64,000 nt of DNA from a bacterium. GTDB lineage: Bacteria; Pseudomonadota; Gammaproteobacteria; UBA6186; Azoamicaceae. A program made the position numbers and the translations under genes. A model generated the notes under the pieces. It was not told where the DNA came from. It searched no databases and saw only the letters and a program-made list of their open reading frames with translations. The stretch covers positions 21,387-85,386 of the forward strand of contig DAHXPC010000010.1 in NCBI GenBank assembly GCA_027364575.1, in the 5' to 3' direction. Positions 1 to 9,766 of the stretch are shown here, in pieces (within the stretch, counting starts at the first letter, position 1; each line of letters opens with the position of its first letter).

Positions 1-1140
1 TCTTCCAAAGTGCCAATTGAAATTTCTGCAGAAATGCTTTGTTTGGTTATTGCAGCCATTGTATTTATTACCCTTCAATGTGGCATTCTACTGTGGAATA
101 GCCAATTAAATACCCGCCAACAACAACTCTTAAAAGAAGATATTGTTGATCGGCTGATGCACTTAACCCAGACCCTAGAAAATCGCTTAAATGAAAATTT
201 GCGCCAACAAGGCAAAGAATCCAGCGATATACAAAAAACACTCTATGAGCAACTCAAAGAGATCAGTCTTCAAGTGGATAAACGCCTTAACGATGGCTTT
301 GATAAAACCAGCGCTACTTTTACTGATATTGTTAAAAGACTTGCCTTAATCGATGATGCGCAAAAAAAATTAAGTGAATTATCTTCGAATGTCGTTAGCC
401 TGCAAGAAATCCTGGTCGATAAACGGTCGCGCGGTGCTTTTGGCGAGCTGCAATTAAAAAACCTAGTCTTAAATCTGATGCCGGCAGAAAGCTGTTCATT
501 TCAACACACATTAAGTAACGGCCTTAGAGCCGATTGTATGTTATTTTTGCCTGATCCAACCGGCCATATTGTCATTGATTCTAAATTCCCTTTAGAAAAT
601 TTTCAGCTGATGACCGATTATGATGCCTCGGAACCCGAACGTAAAAAAGCACATCAGGTTTTTAAAGTGGACATCAAAAAGCATATTTCGGATATCGCCA
701 GTAAATATATCATTCCAGGCGAAACCTCGGATGGCGCAGTGCTGTTTATCCCAGCGGAGGCGGTATTTGCGGAAATCCATGCACATTTTCCGGATCTGGT
801 TGCTTTTGCCCAACGTTCAAATGTTTGGCTGGCCTCGCCCACAACCCTGATGGCGATATTGACCACCGCCAGAGCGGTTTTAAAAGATGCTGCGACCAAG
901 CAACATATCCATGTTATTCAGGAACATTTGCGGTATTTAGCAGAAGATTTTAATCGCTTTGAACACCGAATGGATAATCTGGCCAAACATATTGATCAGG
1001 CCCAAAAAGACGTACAGCAAGTGCATACCTCTGCTAAAAAAATTACTTCGCGTTTTGTTCAAATCGAAAAGGCTGAACTTTCTAGCGATGCATGTGTTCA
1101 GAGCCTTCAACCACTGGAAGAATTGAATGGCATTTTATAA
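1..1140 (+). CDS. rmuC: DNA recombination protein RmuC, 5' end probably outside the window
   Basis: RmuC-family proteins are membrane-anchored and carry a nuclease-like core; they limit rearrangements at DNA repeats. The reading frame is open from the first base. The first possible start is a GTG at position 10, but the nine bases before it hold no ribosome binding site, so the true start may lie upstream. The protein shows an N-terminal hydrophobic segment (about residues 8-30 counted from that GTG), a long coiled coil (about 35-135), then the conserved RmuC core with the IDSKFPLENF motif and a C-terminal helical part. About 376 residues are visible, somewhat shorter than E. coli RmuC. Identity is secure; only the start is not. 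Confidence 0.93.
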   Translation, partial: SSKVPIEISAEMLCLVIAAIVFITLQCGILLWNSQLNTRQQQLLKEDIVDRLMHLTQTLENRLNENLRQQGKESSDIQKTLYEQLKEISLQVDKRLNDGFDKTSATFTDIVKRLALIDDAQKKLSELSSNVVSLQEILVDKRSRGAFGELQLKNLVLNLMPAESCSFQHTLSNGLRADCMLFLPDPTGHIVIDSKFPLENFQLMTDYDASEPERKKAHQVFKVDIKKHISDIASKYIIPGETSDGAVLFIPAEAVFAEIHAHFPDLVAFAQRSNVWLASPTTLMAILTTARAVLKDAATKQHIHVIQEHLRYLAEDFNRFEHRMDNLAKHIDQAQKDVQQVHTSAKKITSRFVQIEKAELSSDACVQSLQPLEELNGIL

Positions 1141-1181
1141 ATAATTGCACTAAATTTAAAAGAGGATAAAGAGCAATTTAT

Positions 1182-2195
1182 ATGTTTTCTAAATTTAGAC
1201 ACTTGATATCTGGAATATTTATACGGGCCCTCACCGCTGAGCGCCCCTATGAAGGCATTCCCTTGTGCGATTTTGAACGTATTCGCTACGAATTAAGGCC
1301 TTGCGATGTTCTATTAATTGAAGGCCGTAGTAATGTGAGTGACATTATTCGCTCGATTACCCAAAGTTCCTGGTCACATGCTGCCTTGTATATCGGTCGG
1401 CTTCATGAAATTGAAGATCCTAAAATACGTAATTTACTTTCTACCTATTTTAATGGCTCCCCCGATACGCAACTTGTTGTTGAAGGGATCATGGGAAAAG
1501 GCACTATTGTAAGTAATCTTTCCAATTACGCCAACGATCACATTCGACTTTGCCGCCCTAAAGGGTTATCCAGACAAGATGCCCAAAAAATCACTCGATT
1601 TGCGATCCGAAAATTAGGAACTCAATATGATGTACGACAAATTGTCGATTTGGCACGATTTTTATTACCCTGGACTATTCTACCCAGGCACTTGCGATCA
1701 AAATTATTTGAACATCATGCAGGTGAGAGTACCAAAACGGTTTGCTCTTCGATGCTGGCAGAAGCTTTTGCTTCGGTTGAATTCCCAATCTTACCTTTAA
1801 TCAAAAAAACGGCGGAAAATGGCATTGAACTGATTACCCGCAATCCAAAATTGTATACCCCCAGAGATTTTGATTATTCCCCTTATTTTGATATTATCAA
1901 ATATCCATTTGTTGAATTTGCCGATCAAGCGCTCTATCGAAATCTACCTTGGAATCGGGAAGGGTTAGTGAGTCATGATAAGGCCGGCATTAGCGACTTA
2001 AGCGCTGAGAATAAAATGCCCTTGTCCGAACAGAAAAAAGTAAAAAAGAATTTTTTTGCCCTCAAACGTCTTAAAGAACGCTTTAGGCTTTCCCCGGCTA
2101 CCCTAAAAGAAACCCTAGAAAATGAGAAAGATCTCCTTAAGATTAAAGCGGATGCCGAAGCGCCGCAGGAAAGCAAAGCAAAAACTATTCAATAA
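1182..2195 (+). CDS. YiiX/YebB-like permuted papain-fold cysteine hydrolase
   Basis: This 337-residue protein looks like a circularly permuted NlpC/P60 (papain-fold) hydrolase of the YiiX/YaeF type. The His comes first, in SHAALYIG (His66), an acidic residue follows in VVEG (Glu101), and the likely catalytic Cys is in TVCSSM (Cys188). That inverted order is the family hallmark. Family members act as amidases, thioesterases or lipid-related hydrolases; the substrate here is unknown. The C-terminal 90 residues are basic and charged, and no signal peptide is evident. An AGAGGA-like site precedes the ATG. It lies 41 bp after rmuC on the same strand, so the two may be co-transcribed. Confidence 0.8.
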   Translation: MFSKFRHLISGIFIRALTAERPYEGIPLCDFERIRYELRPCDVLLIEGRSNVSDIIRSITQSSWSHAALYIGRLHEIEDPKIRNLLSTYFNGSPDTQLVVEGIMGKGTIVSNLSNYANDHIRLCRPKGLSRQDAQKITRFAIRKLGTQYDVRQIVDLARFLLPWTILPRHLRSKLFEHHAGESTKTVCSSMLAEAFASVEFPILPLIKKTAENGIELITRNPKLYTPRDFDYSPYFDIIKYPFVEFADQALYRNLPWNREGLVSHDKAGISDLSAENKMPLSEQKKVKKNFFALKRLKERFRLSPATLKETLENEKDLLKIKADAEAPQESKAKTIQ

Positions 2196-2241
2196 CTGCA
2201 CCACATTCGCTTTTTGGCTATAAAATCTGCTTTAATTTCTA

Positions 2242-5200
2242 TTACGCCACAAGAAATTGGATTAGTTCAGAAATTTTTGCCATTCTGGTTTCGATTTGCG
2301 ACAAATCAAGAGAAAAACGAAGCTTTTGCGGGCCTTCTAAACTATAGGCTTTGGGCTGTTCTTGAATCAAGTGAATAACTTTATGCGGCTGGATCTTAGG
2401 TTTTGCAATAAATTCAAAACGACCGCCTTTGGCGCCCGCTTCAATTTTACAAATACCGGCGTTCAATGCCAAAAATTTTAATTCGGTCATTTTTAACAAA
2501 TTTTTCGTTTGTTGCGGTAGCACCCCAAAGCGATCGATCACTTCTACTGAAAAATCCTCAAGATTTTCTAGATTTTTTAGATTGCTCAATCGTTTATATA
2601 AAACCAAACGGGTATGAACATCGGGGATATAGGATTCTGGAATAAAAGCAGACAATTGTAGATCTATCTCAACGCCCTTCCGGAATGAAAGTGCTAAATC
2701 AAGGGTTTCGCCCGATTTTAACGTATTCACAGCTTGTTCTAATAATTCCATATATAAACTAAAGCCTACAGATTGAATATTACCGCTTTGCGATTCTCCT
2801 AATAATTCACCAGCGCCTCGAATTTCTAAATCTTGGGTTGCAAGCATAAAACCGCCGCCCAGATCCTCCATTTTTGATAAAGCATCTAAACGTTTAACCG
2901 CATCGGGAGTAATTTTCGCTTTTGATGGAATTAAGCAATAGGCATAGGCTTGATGATGCGATCGCCCTACTCGCCCTCTCAATTGATGTAATTGCGCTAA
3001 ACCAAATTTATCGGCTCGATCTATAATAATGGTATTGGCGGTTGGGATATCAATCCCGGTTTCAATAATCGTCGTACAAACCAGCACGTTATATCGACGG
3101 TGATAAAACTCAGACATAATACGCTCCAAATCCCGTTCTCGCATTTGGCCATGGGCAATCGCAACACGTGCAGCCGGCACCAAAGCCTCGATCAATTCTG
3201 CTTCGCGCTCTATTGTATCCACGGAATTATGCAGATAATAGATCTGGCCACCACGATGTAGTTCACGAGAGATGGCTTCGCTTATCAGTGCAGAATGTTT
3301 TTCGCGCACAAATGTTTTGACCGATAACCGTCTAGCCGGTGGGGTAGCAATAATAGACAGATCGCGAATTCCGGCCATTGCCATATTTAAGGTTCTCGGA
3401 ATTGGGGTGGCGGTTAACGTTAAAATATCGACTTCAGATCGCAACGCTTTAAAGGCTTCTTTTTGCCGCACACCAAATCGATGTTCTTCATCAATTATCA
3501 ACAATCCTAAGGTTTTAAAACGAACATTTTCTTGTAGAATTTTATGGGTACCAATTAGAATATCAATGGTCCCCTCTTCTACCTTTTTACAAATATGATC
3601 CTGTTCTTTGGAGCTTCGAAAACGCGAAATGACCTCTACTTTTACCGGAAACCCTGCAAACCTATCGGTAAAAGTTTGAAAATGTTGTTCAGCCAGCAAG
3701 GTGGTTGGCACAAGGACCGCGACTTGTTTTCCACCCATCACTGCTAAAAAAGAGGCCCTTAAAGCAACTTCCGTTTTACCAAATCCAACGTCACCACAGA
3801 CTACGCGATCCATAGGCTTATCTGAAGTCAAATTGGTAATAACGTCTTCAATGGCCCGTTTTTGATCGGGAGTTTCCTCAAAAGGAAATTCCGCACTAAA
3901 GGCGTCATACTGTTCGTCCGGTTTAGGAAATGCATAGCCAAGCTTTGCTTCTCGATTGGCATAAATTTCTAATAGCTCGGCAGCCACATCTCTTACTTCT
4001 TCTATGGCTTTTCGTTTTGCCCGTTGCCATTGATCGCTGCCTAAACGATGCAGCGGAACATGTTCAAGATCAGCCCCACTATAACGACTAATTAACTGTA
4101 GGGATGCGACAGGCACATACAACTTATCACCGCCTGCATATTCCAGCGTTACAAACTCGCTTTCTTTGCCAGATAACGTCAATCGCGTCAGACCCAAATA
4201 TCGTCCAATGCCATGCTCAATATGCACTACGGGAACATTGATGGTTAATTCGGCAAGGCTTTGGACTTCCATATCAAAGGCTTGTTTTCGAACTTTACGC
4301 AAGCGTCTTTGCATTACCCGTTTGCCCAAAAGCTCAGATTCCGTGATAATTGCTATGTTTTCAGCGTGTATATAGCCTTCTTCTAGCGGGGAAATGAGCA
4401 GCGTGTAGCTAAGATCAGATTTTAAAAAAGAATGCCAATCTTCAAGCTCGACGGGTCTGCAGTGAATACGGCTTAATAATTCTTTTAAGATTTCTCGTCT
4501 TCCTGCACTTTCAGCACAAAAAAGTACACGACCATTGAATTTGTCCAAGAAATCTTTGATACGGACTAATGGCTGTTCTTGTTTAGGATCGATATCTAAG
4601 GCAGGCAATACCGATATTGGCAGATTATAAAATCCTTCTCTTTTTTCTTGCGGTTCCTGGGTCAATTTAAATTTTGGAAAATGCTTTATTTGATGAAAGA
4701 TCTCTGTGGGCTGCAAGAAAAGTAATTTAGGCTCTAAAATGGGGCGTAAACGATCGTGTCTAAACTGCTCATACCGATCGTTGACTTCTTTCCAAAACAT
4801 TTCTGCAGGATTTATAATATCCTCTACTTCTACGATTAAGCTATTTTTGGGTAAATATTCAAATAAATGACTGGTATCCTCAAAAAACAAGGGTAAATAA
4901 TATTCCAATCCGGGGGAGGCATTTCCTTCACTCACATCTAAATATAAAGGGGATTGGATCGGATCAATATCAAATTGATCCCGGAAACTGCTTCTAAAGG
5001 TAGAAATTGCTTTGGGTGTTAATGGAAATTCTCTAGCAGGTAATAATTGAATTTGATCCAGTTTCTCGGTAGAACGTTGTGTTTCCACATCAAATGTTCG
5101 GATAGTATCAATTTCATTGCCCATCAGATCCAGTCTAAACGGAACCTCACTGCCCATAGGGAATAAATCCACAATTGATCCTCGAACAGCAAAATCACCA

Positions 5201-5679
5201 TGCTCGACTACCTGTGGAACCAGACGATAACCCGCTTCAATTAAGCGCCCGCGCATTACCTCCAATCCAAAGATTTGTCCCTTTTTTAACCAAAGCATAT
5301 GTTGTTGTAAATACGCTTTCGGGCACAATCGATGCAAAATTGTTAAGACGGGAACAATTAATATTCCTCGATTGAGATCCGGTAAGCGACAAAGGGTGGT
5401 TAACCTGTCTGAGATAATATCCTGGTGGGGGGAAAAAACATCATAGGGCAATGTCTCCCAATCGGGAAAAGAGAATATTGGAATATCGGCTAATTCACTT
5501 TTAAGAAAAAATTTAAGTTCTCTTTCCAATTTGGCAGCGGTAACGGGATCGGGCACTATTGTAACTAAAAGTTCCGAAGATTGGCTGGCTATCTCGGCTA
5601 GCGTTTGCGCTAAACTGCTACCATGCAGTGAACCTAAAATCTTTCTTTCAGCGGGCTTATGGGGAATTGGAAATGTCAT
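2242..5679 (-). CDS. mfd: Transcription-repair coupling factor Mfd
   Basis: Mfd removes RNA polymerase stalled at DNA lesions and recruits UvrA for nucleotide excision repair. The 1145-residue length matches E. coli Mfd (1148). Domains in order: a UvrB-like N-terminal module that interacts with UvrA, the CarD-like polymerase-interaction domain (around 480-570, with VHIEHGIGRYLG), the RecG-like translocase with Walker A GDVGFGKTE and Walker B DEEH, helicase motif VI (QLRGRVGRS), and the C-terminal TRCF domain. The gene starts 14 bp after the DUF1820 gene, so the two probably share a transcript. Confidence 0.98.
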   Translation of the reverse strand: MTFPIPHKPAERKILGSLHGSSLAQTLAEIASQSSELLVTIVPDPVTAAKLERELKFFLKSELADIPIFSFPDWETLPYDVFSPHQDIISDRLTTLCRLPDLNRGILIVPVLTILHRLCPKAYLQQHMLWLKKGQIFGLEVMRGRLIEAGYRLVPQVVEHGDFAVRGSIVDLFPMGSEVPFRLDLMGNEIDTIRTFDVETQRSTEKLDQIQLLPAREFPLTPKAISTFRSSFRDQFDIDPIQSPLYLDVSEGNASPGLEYYLPLFFEDTSHLFEYLPKNSLIVEVEDIINPAEMFWKEVNDRYEQFRHDRLRPILEPKLLFLQPTEIFHQIKHFPKFKLTQEPQEKREGFYNLPISVLPALDIDPKQEQPLVRIKDFLDKFNGRVLFCAESAGRREILKELLSRIHCRPVELEDWHSFLKSDLSYTLLISPLEEGYIHAENIAIITESELLGKRVMQRRLRKVRKQAFDMEVQSLAELTINVPVVHIEHGIGRYLGLTRLTLSGKESEFVTLEYAGGDKLYVPVASLQLISRYSGADLEHVPLHRLGSDQWQRAKRKAIEEVRDVAAELLEIYANREAKLGYAFPKPDEQYDAFSAEFPFEETPDQKRAIEDVITNLTSDKPMDRVVCGDVGFGKTEVALRASFLAVMGGKQVAVLVPTTLLAEQHFQTFTDRFAGFPVKVEVISRFRSSKEQDHICKKVEEGTIDILIGTHKILQENVRFKTLGLLIIDEEHRFGVRQKEAFKALRSEVDILTLTATPIPRTLNMAMAGIRDLSIIATPPARRLSVKTFVREKHSALISEAISRELHRGGQIYYLHNSVDTIEREAELIEALVPAARVAIAHGQMRERDLERIMSEFYHRRYNVLVCTTIIETGIDIPTANTIIIDRADKFGLAQLHQLRGRVGRSHHQAYAYCLIPSKAKITPDAVKRLDALSKMEDLGGGFMLATQDLEIRGAGELLGESQSGNIQSVGFSLYMELLEQAVNTLKSGETLDLALSFRKGVEIDLQLSAFIPESYIPDVHTRLVLYKRLSNLKNLENLEDFSVEVIDRFGVLPQQTKNLLKMTELKFLALNAGICKIEAGAKGGRFEFIAKPKIQPHKVIHLIQEQPKAYSLEGPQKLRFSLDLSQIETRMAKISELIQFLVA

Positions 5680-5693
5680 GGGAAAACCTAAAT

Positions 5694-6044
5694 TTATTTA
5701 TCTAAAGAGGGATTGTTGGGTGTGTATAGCGGTACGGGAAAATGCGAAATGTTGCTACCTGTTTTAACGATTTCGCAAATTTTTGCTGTCCCCACATTTT
5801 CCATTTCATCAATTCTTAAAATAGCATGCATCGGAATATAGGTAGCATTAACGCCGCTAAATTCATTTTTAAGCCGCTCTTCGCTGGGATCTACCACAAC
5901 ACCCGACGTTGCATTGAAAACAAGGCCTGATAATTCGACAAAGCCAAACATAGCCCCTTGACAAATTTCTTTGGCATACAGCTCATAAATATTGCCTTGG
6001 TTAAAAAAAGATACTTTGTATATGGTAGAAGAAGAACTTTTCAT
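5694..6044 (-). CDS. DUF1820 family protein
   Basis: A 116-residue protein that matches the DUF1820 pattern known from gammaproteobacteria: an N-terminal IYKVSFFNQGNIYELYAK stretch, then VVVDPSEERLKNEF, then YIPMHAILRIDE. The family has no established function. There is no signal peptide or membrane segment. It is the first gene of a likely two-gene unit with mfd, which begins 14 bp downstream. The ATG at 6042-6044 is chosen because the family begins just before the IYKV motif. Homology is confident; function is unknown. Confidence 0.85.
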   Translation of the reverse strand: MKSSSSTIYKVSFFNQGNIYELYAKEICQGAMFGFVELSGLVFNATSGVVVDPSEERLKNEFSGVNATYIPMHAILRIDEMENVGTAKICEIVKTGSNISHFPVPLYTPNNPSLDK

Positions 6045-6402
6045 TTATGAATACCTTAAATATGGATCTGATTTATACGATGATTTTATAAGCACTGAGT
6101 TTCAAAAACCCTTGAATTTGGACATAATATCATATTCGAACCGAATTCGGCAGGCTGGGCTAAGAGAGAAAGGTTACAACAAGCGGGAATCATATCTTTA
6201 TAAAAATAATGTAATGAAACTTTCTTAAAGAGAATCGGCAGTTAATCTGCTAAATTGACGAGGGTCAAGCCTGGCCTTTATTATAGATTGTTAAAAACAA
6301 TTTTCATCTACCTTAAAAAATACACAGGCATTCCGCTATATTACTAGATATTAACCCTACTTAAAGAAACAATTAGTCAAGGTCAGATTTGACCCCACTG
6401 TC
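6045..6402. other. Intergenic region with a REP-like pair and the DUF1820 upstream region
   Basis: This 358-bp gap lies between the start of the DUF1820 gene and the 3' end of the patatin gene. Its right part holds an imperfect inverted pair related to the ends of the transposase element near 49-50 kb. Its left part would contain the DUF1820/mfd promoter, but I could not pick a convincing -35/-10 pair. A plus-strand reading frame crosses the left part, but it overlaps the DUF1820 start and resembles nothing known. Confidence 0.5.
6262..6396. repeat. REP-like inverted pair, possible non-autonomous element
   Basis: The left arm GGGTCAAGCCTGG (6262-6274) and the right arm TCAGATTTGACCCC (6383-6396) are imperfect inverted copies of the 20-bp ends of the transposase element at 49032-50193. 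They enclose about 108 bp of AT-rich sequence with no gene. The layout fits a small REP doublet or a MITE mobilised by the REP-associated transposase. The arms have diverged, so it is probably old. Confidence 0.55.
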
Positions 6403-9400
6403 TTATCTCCCCTGTTTATTGCTAGGGCCCGGTTTACCGGGGCTAACAACATCGGGGCTTTTTGACGTCTTTACGTCACCACTTTTCTTCTGCTTTTTAA
6501 AAAAGATACTCAAGGCTTGCAATACTTTTCCACCATCTTTTAATTCTTCTGACATTCGCTTTTCTTCATTTTTAGATTGAGAACGTTCCCAGTTAGGGTT
6601 TTGTACGCGATAGCGTTCTTTGAACGTTGGGGGAAGTTCTTTATTCAAGAATTTTGCACTTTTAATATAATTGCTGAATTCTTTCGCAGTTAATTCCCGA
6701 TCCAGCCTTAGCTTTTCTTCTACATCGTGTATAATTTGGAGATGAATGGAGCGGATCTGATGTTGCTTAAGGATAACATTCATTTTTTCATTTTTAATAC
6801 CCTGACTTTCTTGTACTTCCATTTTCTCGACGTCTTTTACCGTTGTACTTAACACCTTTGCATTGGTTTTTAATTTAAAGTCTTCCAGCTTAAGGGGTTG
6901 ATGACTTCTGCTTTGCCCTCTCGAGTATAGCAACGGCATGGATTGGGTCAAGACGGGTTTCGGATCTGTAATCCTTAGAATTTTGTTCTCTGCAATCCCC
7001 ATTCGGGCTTTATACTGCATTAATGATTCATGCGGTTCTTTAAGGAATATTTCTTCTAAAGCTACGCCACTGTTTTTCATATATTGAGCATATAATTTCT
7101 GCAAATAGGTATCTTCGGATTTATCTGCTTTTACATAATCATCACTCATTTTTTTTATAAATTGTGCCGTAGTTCGGCTTATGCCTTGCAAACGTTTATG
7201 GATATCCAAATCGGTTTTTTGGAAAAAATTAACAACGCGTTCTGCCGTTGTTTGTGTTTCTGTATTTGAGCTAAAACGCCCTATTATTTTTGCGATGCTG
7301 ACTGCAGGGACGCCTAACGGCAACCAGCATACAAAGCTTAAAAATGCAACTGCTTTCAAAAATGGGGTAATGATTTTTTCAAACATTGGCGCTTTTCTGA
7401 TCAAAAATTGATTGATCTTAATCAACAATGTTGTTTTGCGATAAATACTTTTATTTAATGCAGTTTTAAGGTGCAACAACTGAGAAAAATTAGATGCTTT
7501 GGCGGTTCTTCGTAAAAAAGCACCCTTCTGTTGATCAAACAAAGATCGGTCCTGCTTTAACCCCTGAAGCTCAACATCACATTTCTTGATGAATTCTGCG
7601 CAATTGTTTATATATTTAGAGCAATAGCTGTGCAATTCATCTGCTTGGATGGGCACTTTGAAGTCTATTTTTAAAATATCGTTTTGCATATTTTCGAAAA
7701 AATGCTGCAGCAGGTAGTCTTTACTCGCCTTATAATTTTGAATAATGCCTTCTATATATTGCGCTCTTTCATTTTTTATTTTTTGATATTCAGCCTCCAG
7801 CAAATACTGTTTGGCCTTATTTTTTTCAACGACTTTTTGACTTCTATTATCATATAAAAGTTCTTGAAAATGTTTTAACCTTTGTAATTCGCCGCTGAAG
7901 CCATTTCTTAAGTTGTTTTCTTTAAGACGTGTCACAATCAGATCACGGTTAAACGCTAGCGCATGCTTAGCAAGCTTTAATTGTTTAGATTTAGCCATTA
8001 ATGCTTTGCCAACCCTTTCCAGTTCAAGGCGCTTTTTTTGACAAAGGGCAGAAAGTTCTTGATCACTCAGCTCTTTTGGGTTTAACAACTTTTTCTTTCT
8101 GAACAGTTTATTTTTCGCCCTTTCTCGTAGGGTTGCCAATACAGGCTTTGCAGGTGCCCGATTATGCATTTCTTCGTCGATTAAAATTAATTGTTTTTTT
8201 GCCAATAAGGGATCAAGATCCCGTGAAAGGTTATTCTGAAGCGCTATTTCTTGCCTTATCAACTCTTCTAAGGACATTTTAGAATAGTGAACAGCCGTTT
8301 GATTTTGCTCGGCTTTTAAAATATTTTTAAAAGCATTTTGAACCCCTAAGACACCTGACTGTTCTATGGCTAGTTTTTTGCTTAAGGGTGCGTCAAATTC
8401 TAATGTCCCCATGCCTTCGGTATCAATATAGGCTATATTGGGACCATATTTTTGTTGCAGTGCTTTCTCGGACATCTTAGCCGCATATAATGCCTTAGCT
8501 AAATCAATACCGGTATCAATTTTTTGGGGTTTATCTGCATCTGGAGAGCGAAAAACCAAAGCAAATGCCTTAGGATTTCCCCCCTGTGCGGTAAGCTCAT
8601 CACGGGAAACATAGGGTTCTGCGTTAAATACATTTGGTAAATTTTCTAATAACCCACCATCCACTTTTACTTTTGCTTGTCCATCATTGGATGTCTCAAT
8701 CACTGGCTTATAAGCACCCGGGAAACTTGCAGAAATTCTGGCAGCAGAAATGATGGACATATTGGGTGTCTGACTTGCATTATAATATTCCAAAACGCCG
8801 TCGGTAATGTTCGATCCGGTTAAGGTAAGCTTTTTAAATGGGCTGCCATTCGCTTCTGTTAAGGCTGCCAATTCTGCAAACGTAATATCCGGTTTACCCG
8901 TTTTTCTGGCAACAACAGCACTCAGCCAATAGCTTAGGGCTTCCCCCTCCCACAATCCTAGATCGGTACCCAAAGCTAATCCCACCAACGCTTCGGCCTT
9001 TTCTAATTTGTCCGAAATGCTGTGGGTGGTAGCCGATGCCTTAGCAATAGTCGAAATATGACCTACATAAGGGCTTGCCATATTATGAACGGTGTCACCC
9101 ACAATCGGAATTTTTTTAATCAAATCTATTTTTTCAGAAAGTGAACCGGCAAGGTCTGCTCCGCCTTTCGCCAAGTCTTTTATATGGGTAGATTCAATCC
9201 AGCCAGGCGCGGCTTTATCTTGAAAAGCATGAAAGTCTACGGCAAACATTTCTTGTCTAATTTCTTTGGCGGTACACCCAATTGCCAATAGCAGGGCTAC
9301 AAGTCCACCTGCTGAGCTACCGGCAACTTCTTCTAATTGTGCGATTACCCCACATTTTTCCAGCTCTGCAATTGCACCGACATGCCCAATGCCTTTCATG

Positions 9401-9513
9401 CCACCTCCTTGGCAGGTTAGATATCGGATCCCTGATATTGCAGAGGTTTCAGGAATAATAACCTCTGGAATTGAGGAATGTGCCTGCTTGTTATGTGGGT
9501 TATCCGATGACAT
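6403..9513 (-). CDS. Large patatin-like phospholipase with long helical tail
   Basis: Patatin-domain proteins hydrolyse acyl ester bonds of phospholipids with a Ser-Asp dyad; many pathogens use them as secreted toxins or effectors. The domain is complete: oxyanion glycine block GGGMKG (36-41), nucleophile motif GSSAG (Ser67), the ISAARISASFPGAYKPV block (about 255-271), and the DGG motif (Asp285). The remaining 700 residues are mostly charged helices with coiled-coil character, interrupted by a hydrophobic stretch near 715-742 that could insert in a membrane. No signal peptide is seen, so delivery by a type IV system is plausible but unproven. A GGAGAGA-type site precedes the ATG. At 1036 residues it is much larger than single-domain bacterial patatins. 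Confidence 0.88.
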   Translation of the reverse strand: MSSDNPHNKQAHSSIPEVIIPETSAISGIRYLTCQGGGMKGIGHVGAIAELEKCGVIAQLEEVAGSSAGGLVALLLAIGCTAKEIRQEMFAVDFHAFQDKAAPGWIESTHIKDLAKGGADLAGSLSEKIDLIKKIPIVGDTVHNMASPYVGHISTIAKASATTHSISDKLEKAEALVGLALGTDLGLWEGEALSYWLSAVVARKTGKPDITFAELAALTEANGSPFKKLTLTGSNITDGVLEYYNASQTPNMSIISAARISASFPGAYKPVIETSNDGQAKVKVDGGLLENLPNVFNAEPYVSRDELTAQGGNPKAFALVFRSPDADKPQKIDTGIDLAKALYAAKMSEKALQQKYGPNIAYIDTEGMGTLEFDAPLSKKLAIEQSGVLGVQNAFKNILKAEQNQTAVHYSKMSLEELIRQEIALQNNLSRDLDPLLAKKQLILIDEEMHNRAPAKPVLATLRERAKNKLFRKKKLLNPKELSDQELSALCQKKRLELERVGKALMAKSKQLKLAKHALAFNRDLIVTRLKENNLRNGFSGELQRLKHFQELLYDNRSQKVVEKNKAKQYLLEAEYQKIKNERAQYIEGIIQNYKASKDYLLQHFFENMQNDILKIDFKVPIQADELHSYCSKYINNCAEFIKKCDVELQGLKQDRSLFDQQKGAFLRRTAKASNFSQLLHLKTALNKSIYRKTTLLIKINQFLIRKAPMFEKIITPFLKAVAFLSFVCWLPLGVPAVSIAKIIGRFSSNTETQTTAERVVNFFQKTDLDIHKRLQGISRTTAQFIKKMSDDYVKADKSEDTYLQKLYAQYMKNSGVALEEIFLKEPHESLMQYKARMGIAENKILRITDPKPVLTQSMPLLYSRGQSRSHQPLKLEDFKLKTNAKVLSTTVKDVEKMEVQESQGIKNEKMNVILKQHQIRSIHLQIIHDVEEKLRLDRELTAKEFSNYIKSAKFLNKELPPTFKERYRVQNPNWERSQSKNEEKRMSEELKDGGKVLQALSIFFKKQKKSGDVKTSKSPDVVSPGKPGPSNKQGR

Positions 9514-9733
9514 TTTTAGCTTCTCTCCATTTGTTATTTTTAGATAAATCGAAACGCACCTTATCTACCTTACTTATAGTATAGAAGATATAATTGCTAA
9601 ATAACGGATTTACTTTGATTTACCATGTACATACACTGCTATTTCTTTTATTATTGGATAATTTAAAGCGCAATACGTAGTTGGAATACTAATTTTAATC
9701 GCTTAGAAACAAGATATTCCATCAACCCAAGGA

Positions 9734-9753
9734 ATTTAAAATGGATTTTAAAT
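9734..9753. promoter_or_regulatory. Perfect 9-bp inverted repeat upstream of the 9767 gene
   Basis: ATTTAAAAT and ATTTTAAAT arms flank a two-base GG centre and end just before an AGGGA ribosome binding site and the ATG at 9767. A symmetric AT-rich site here could be an operator or an RNA hairpin that affects translation. No regulator is identified. Confidence 0.35.
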
Positions 9754-9766
9754 AGGGACTTTTGAC

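Noticed and set aside
5992..6228. Plus-strand frame of 78 residues
   Set aside because: It overlaps the DUF1820 start on the other strand, lacks a ribosome binding site and resembles nothing known.
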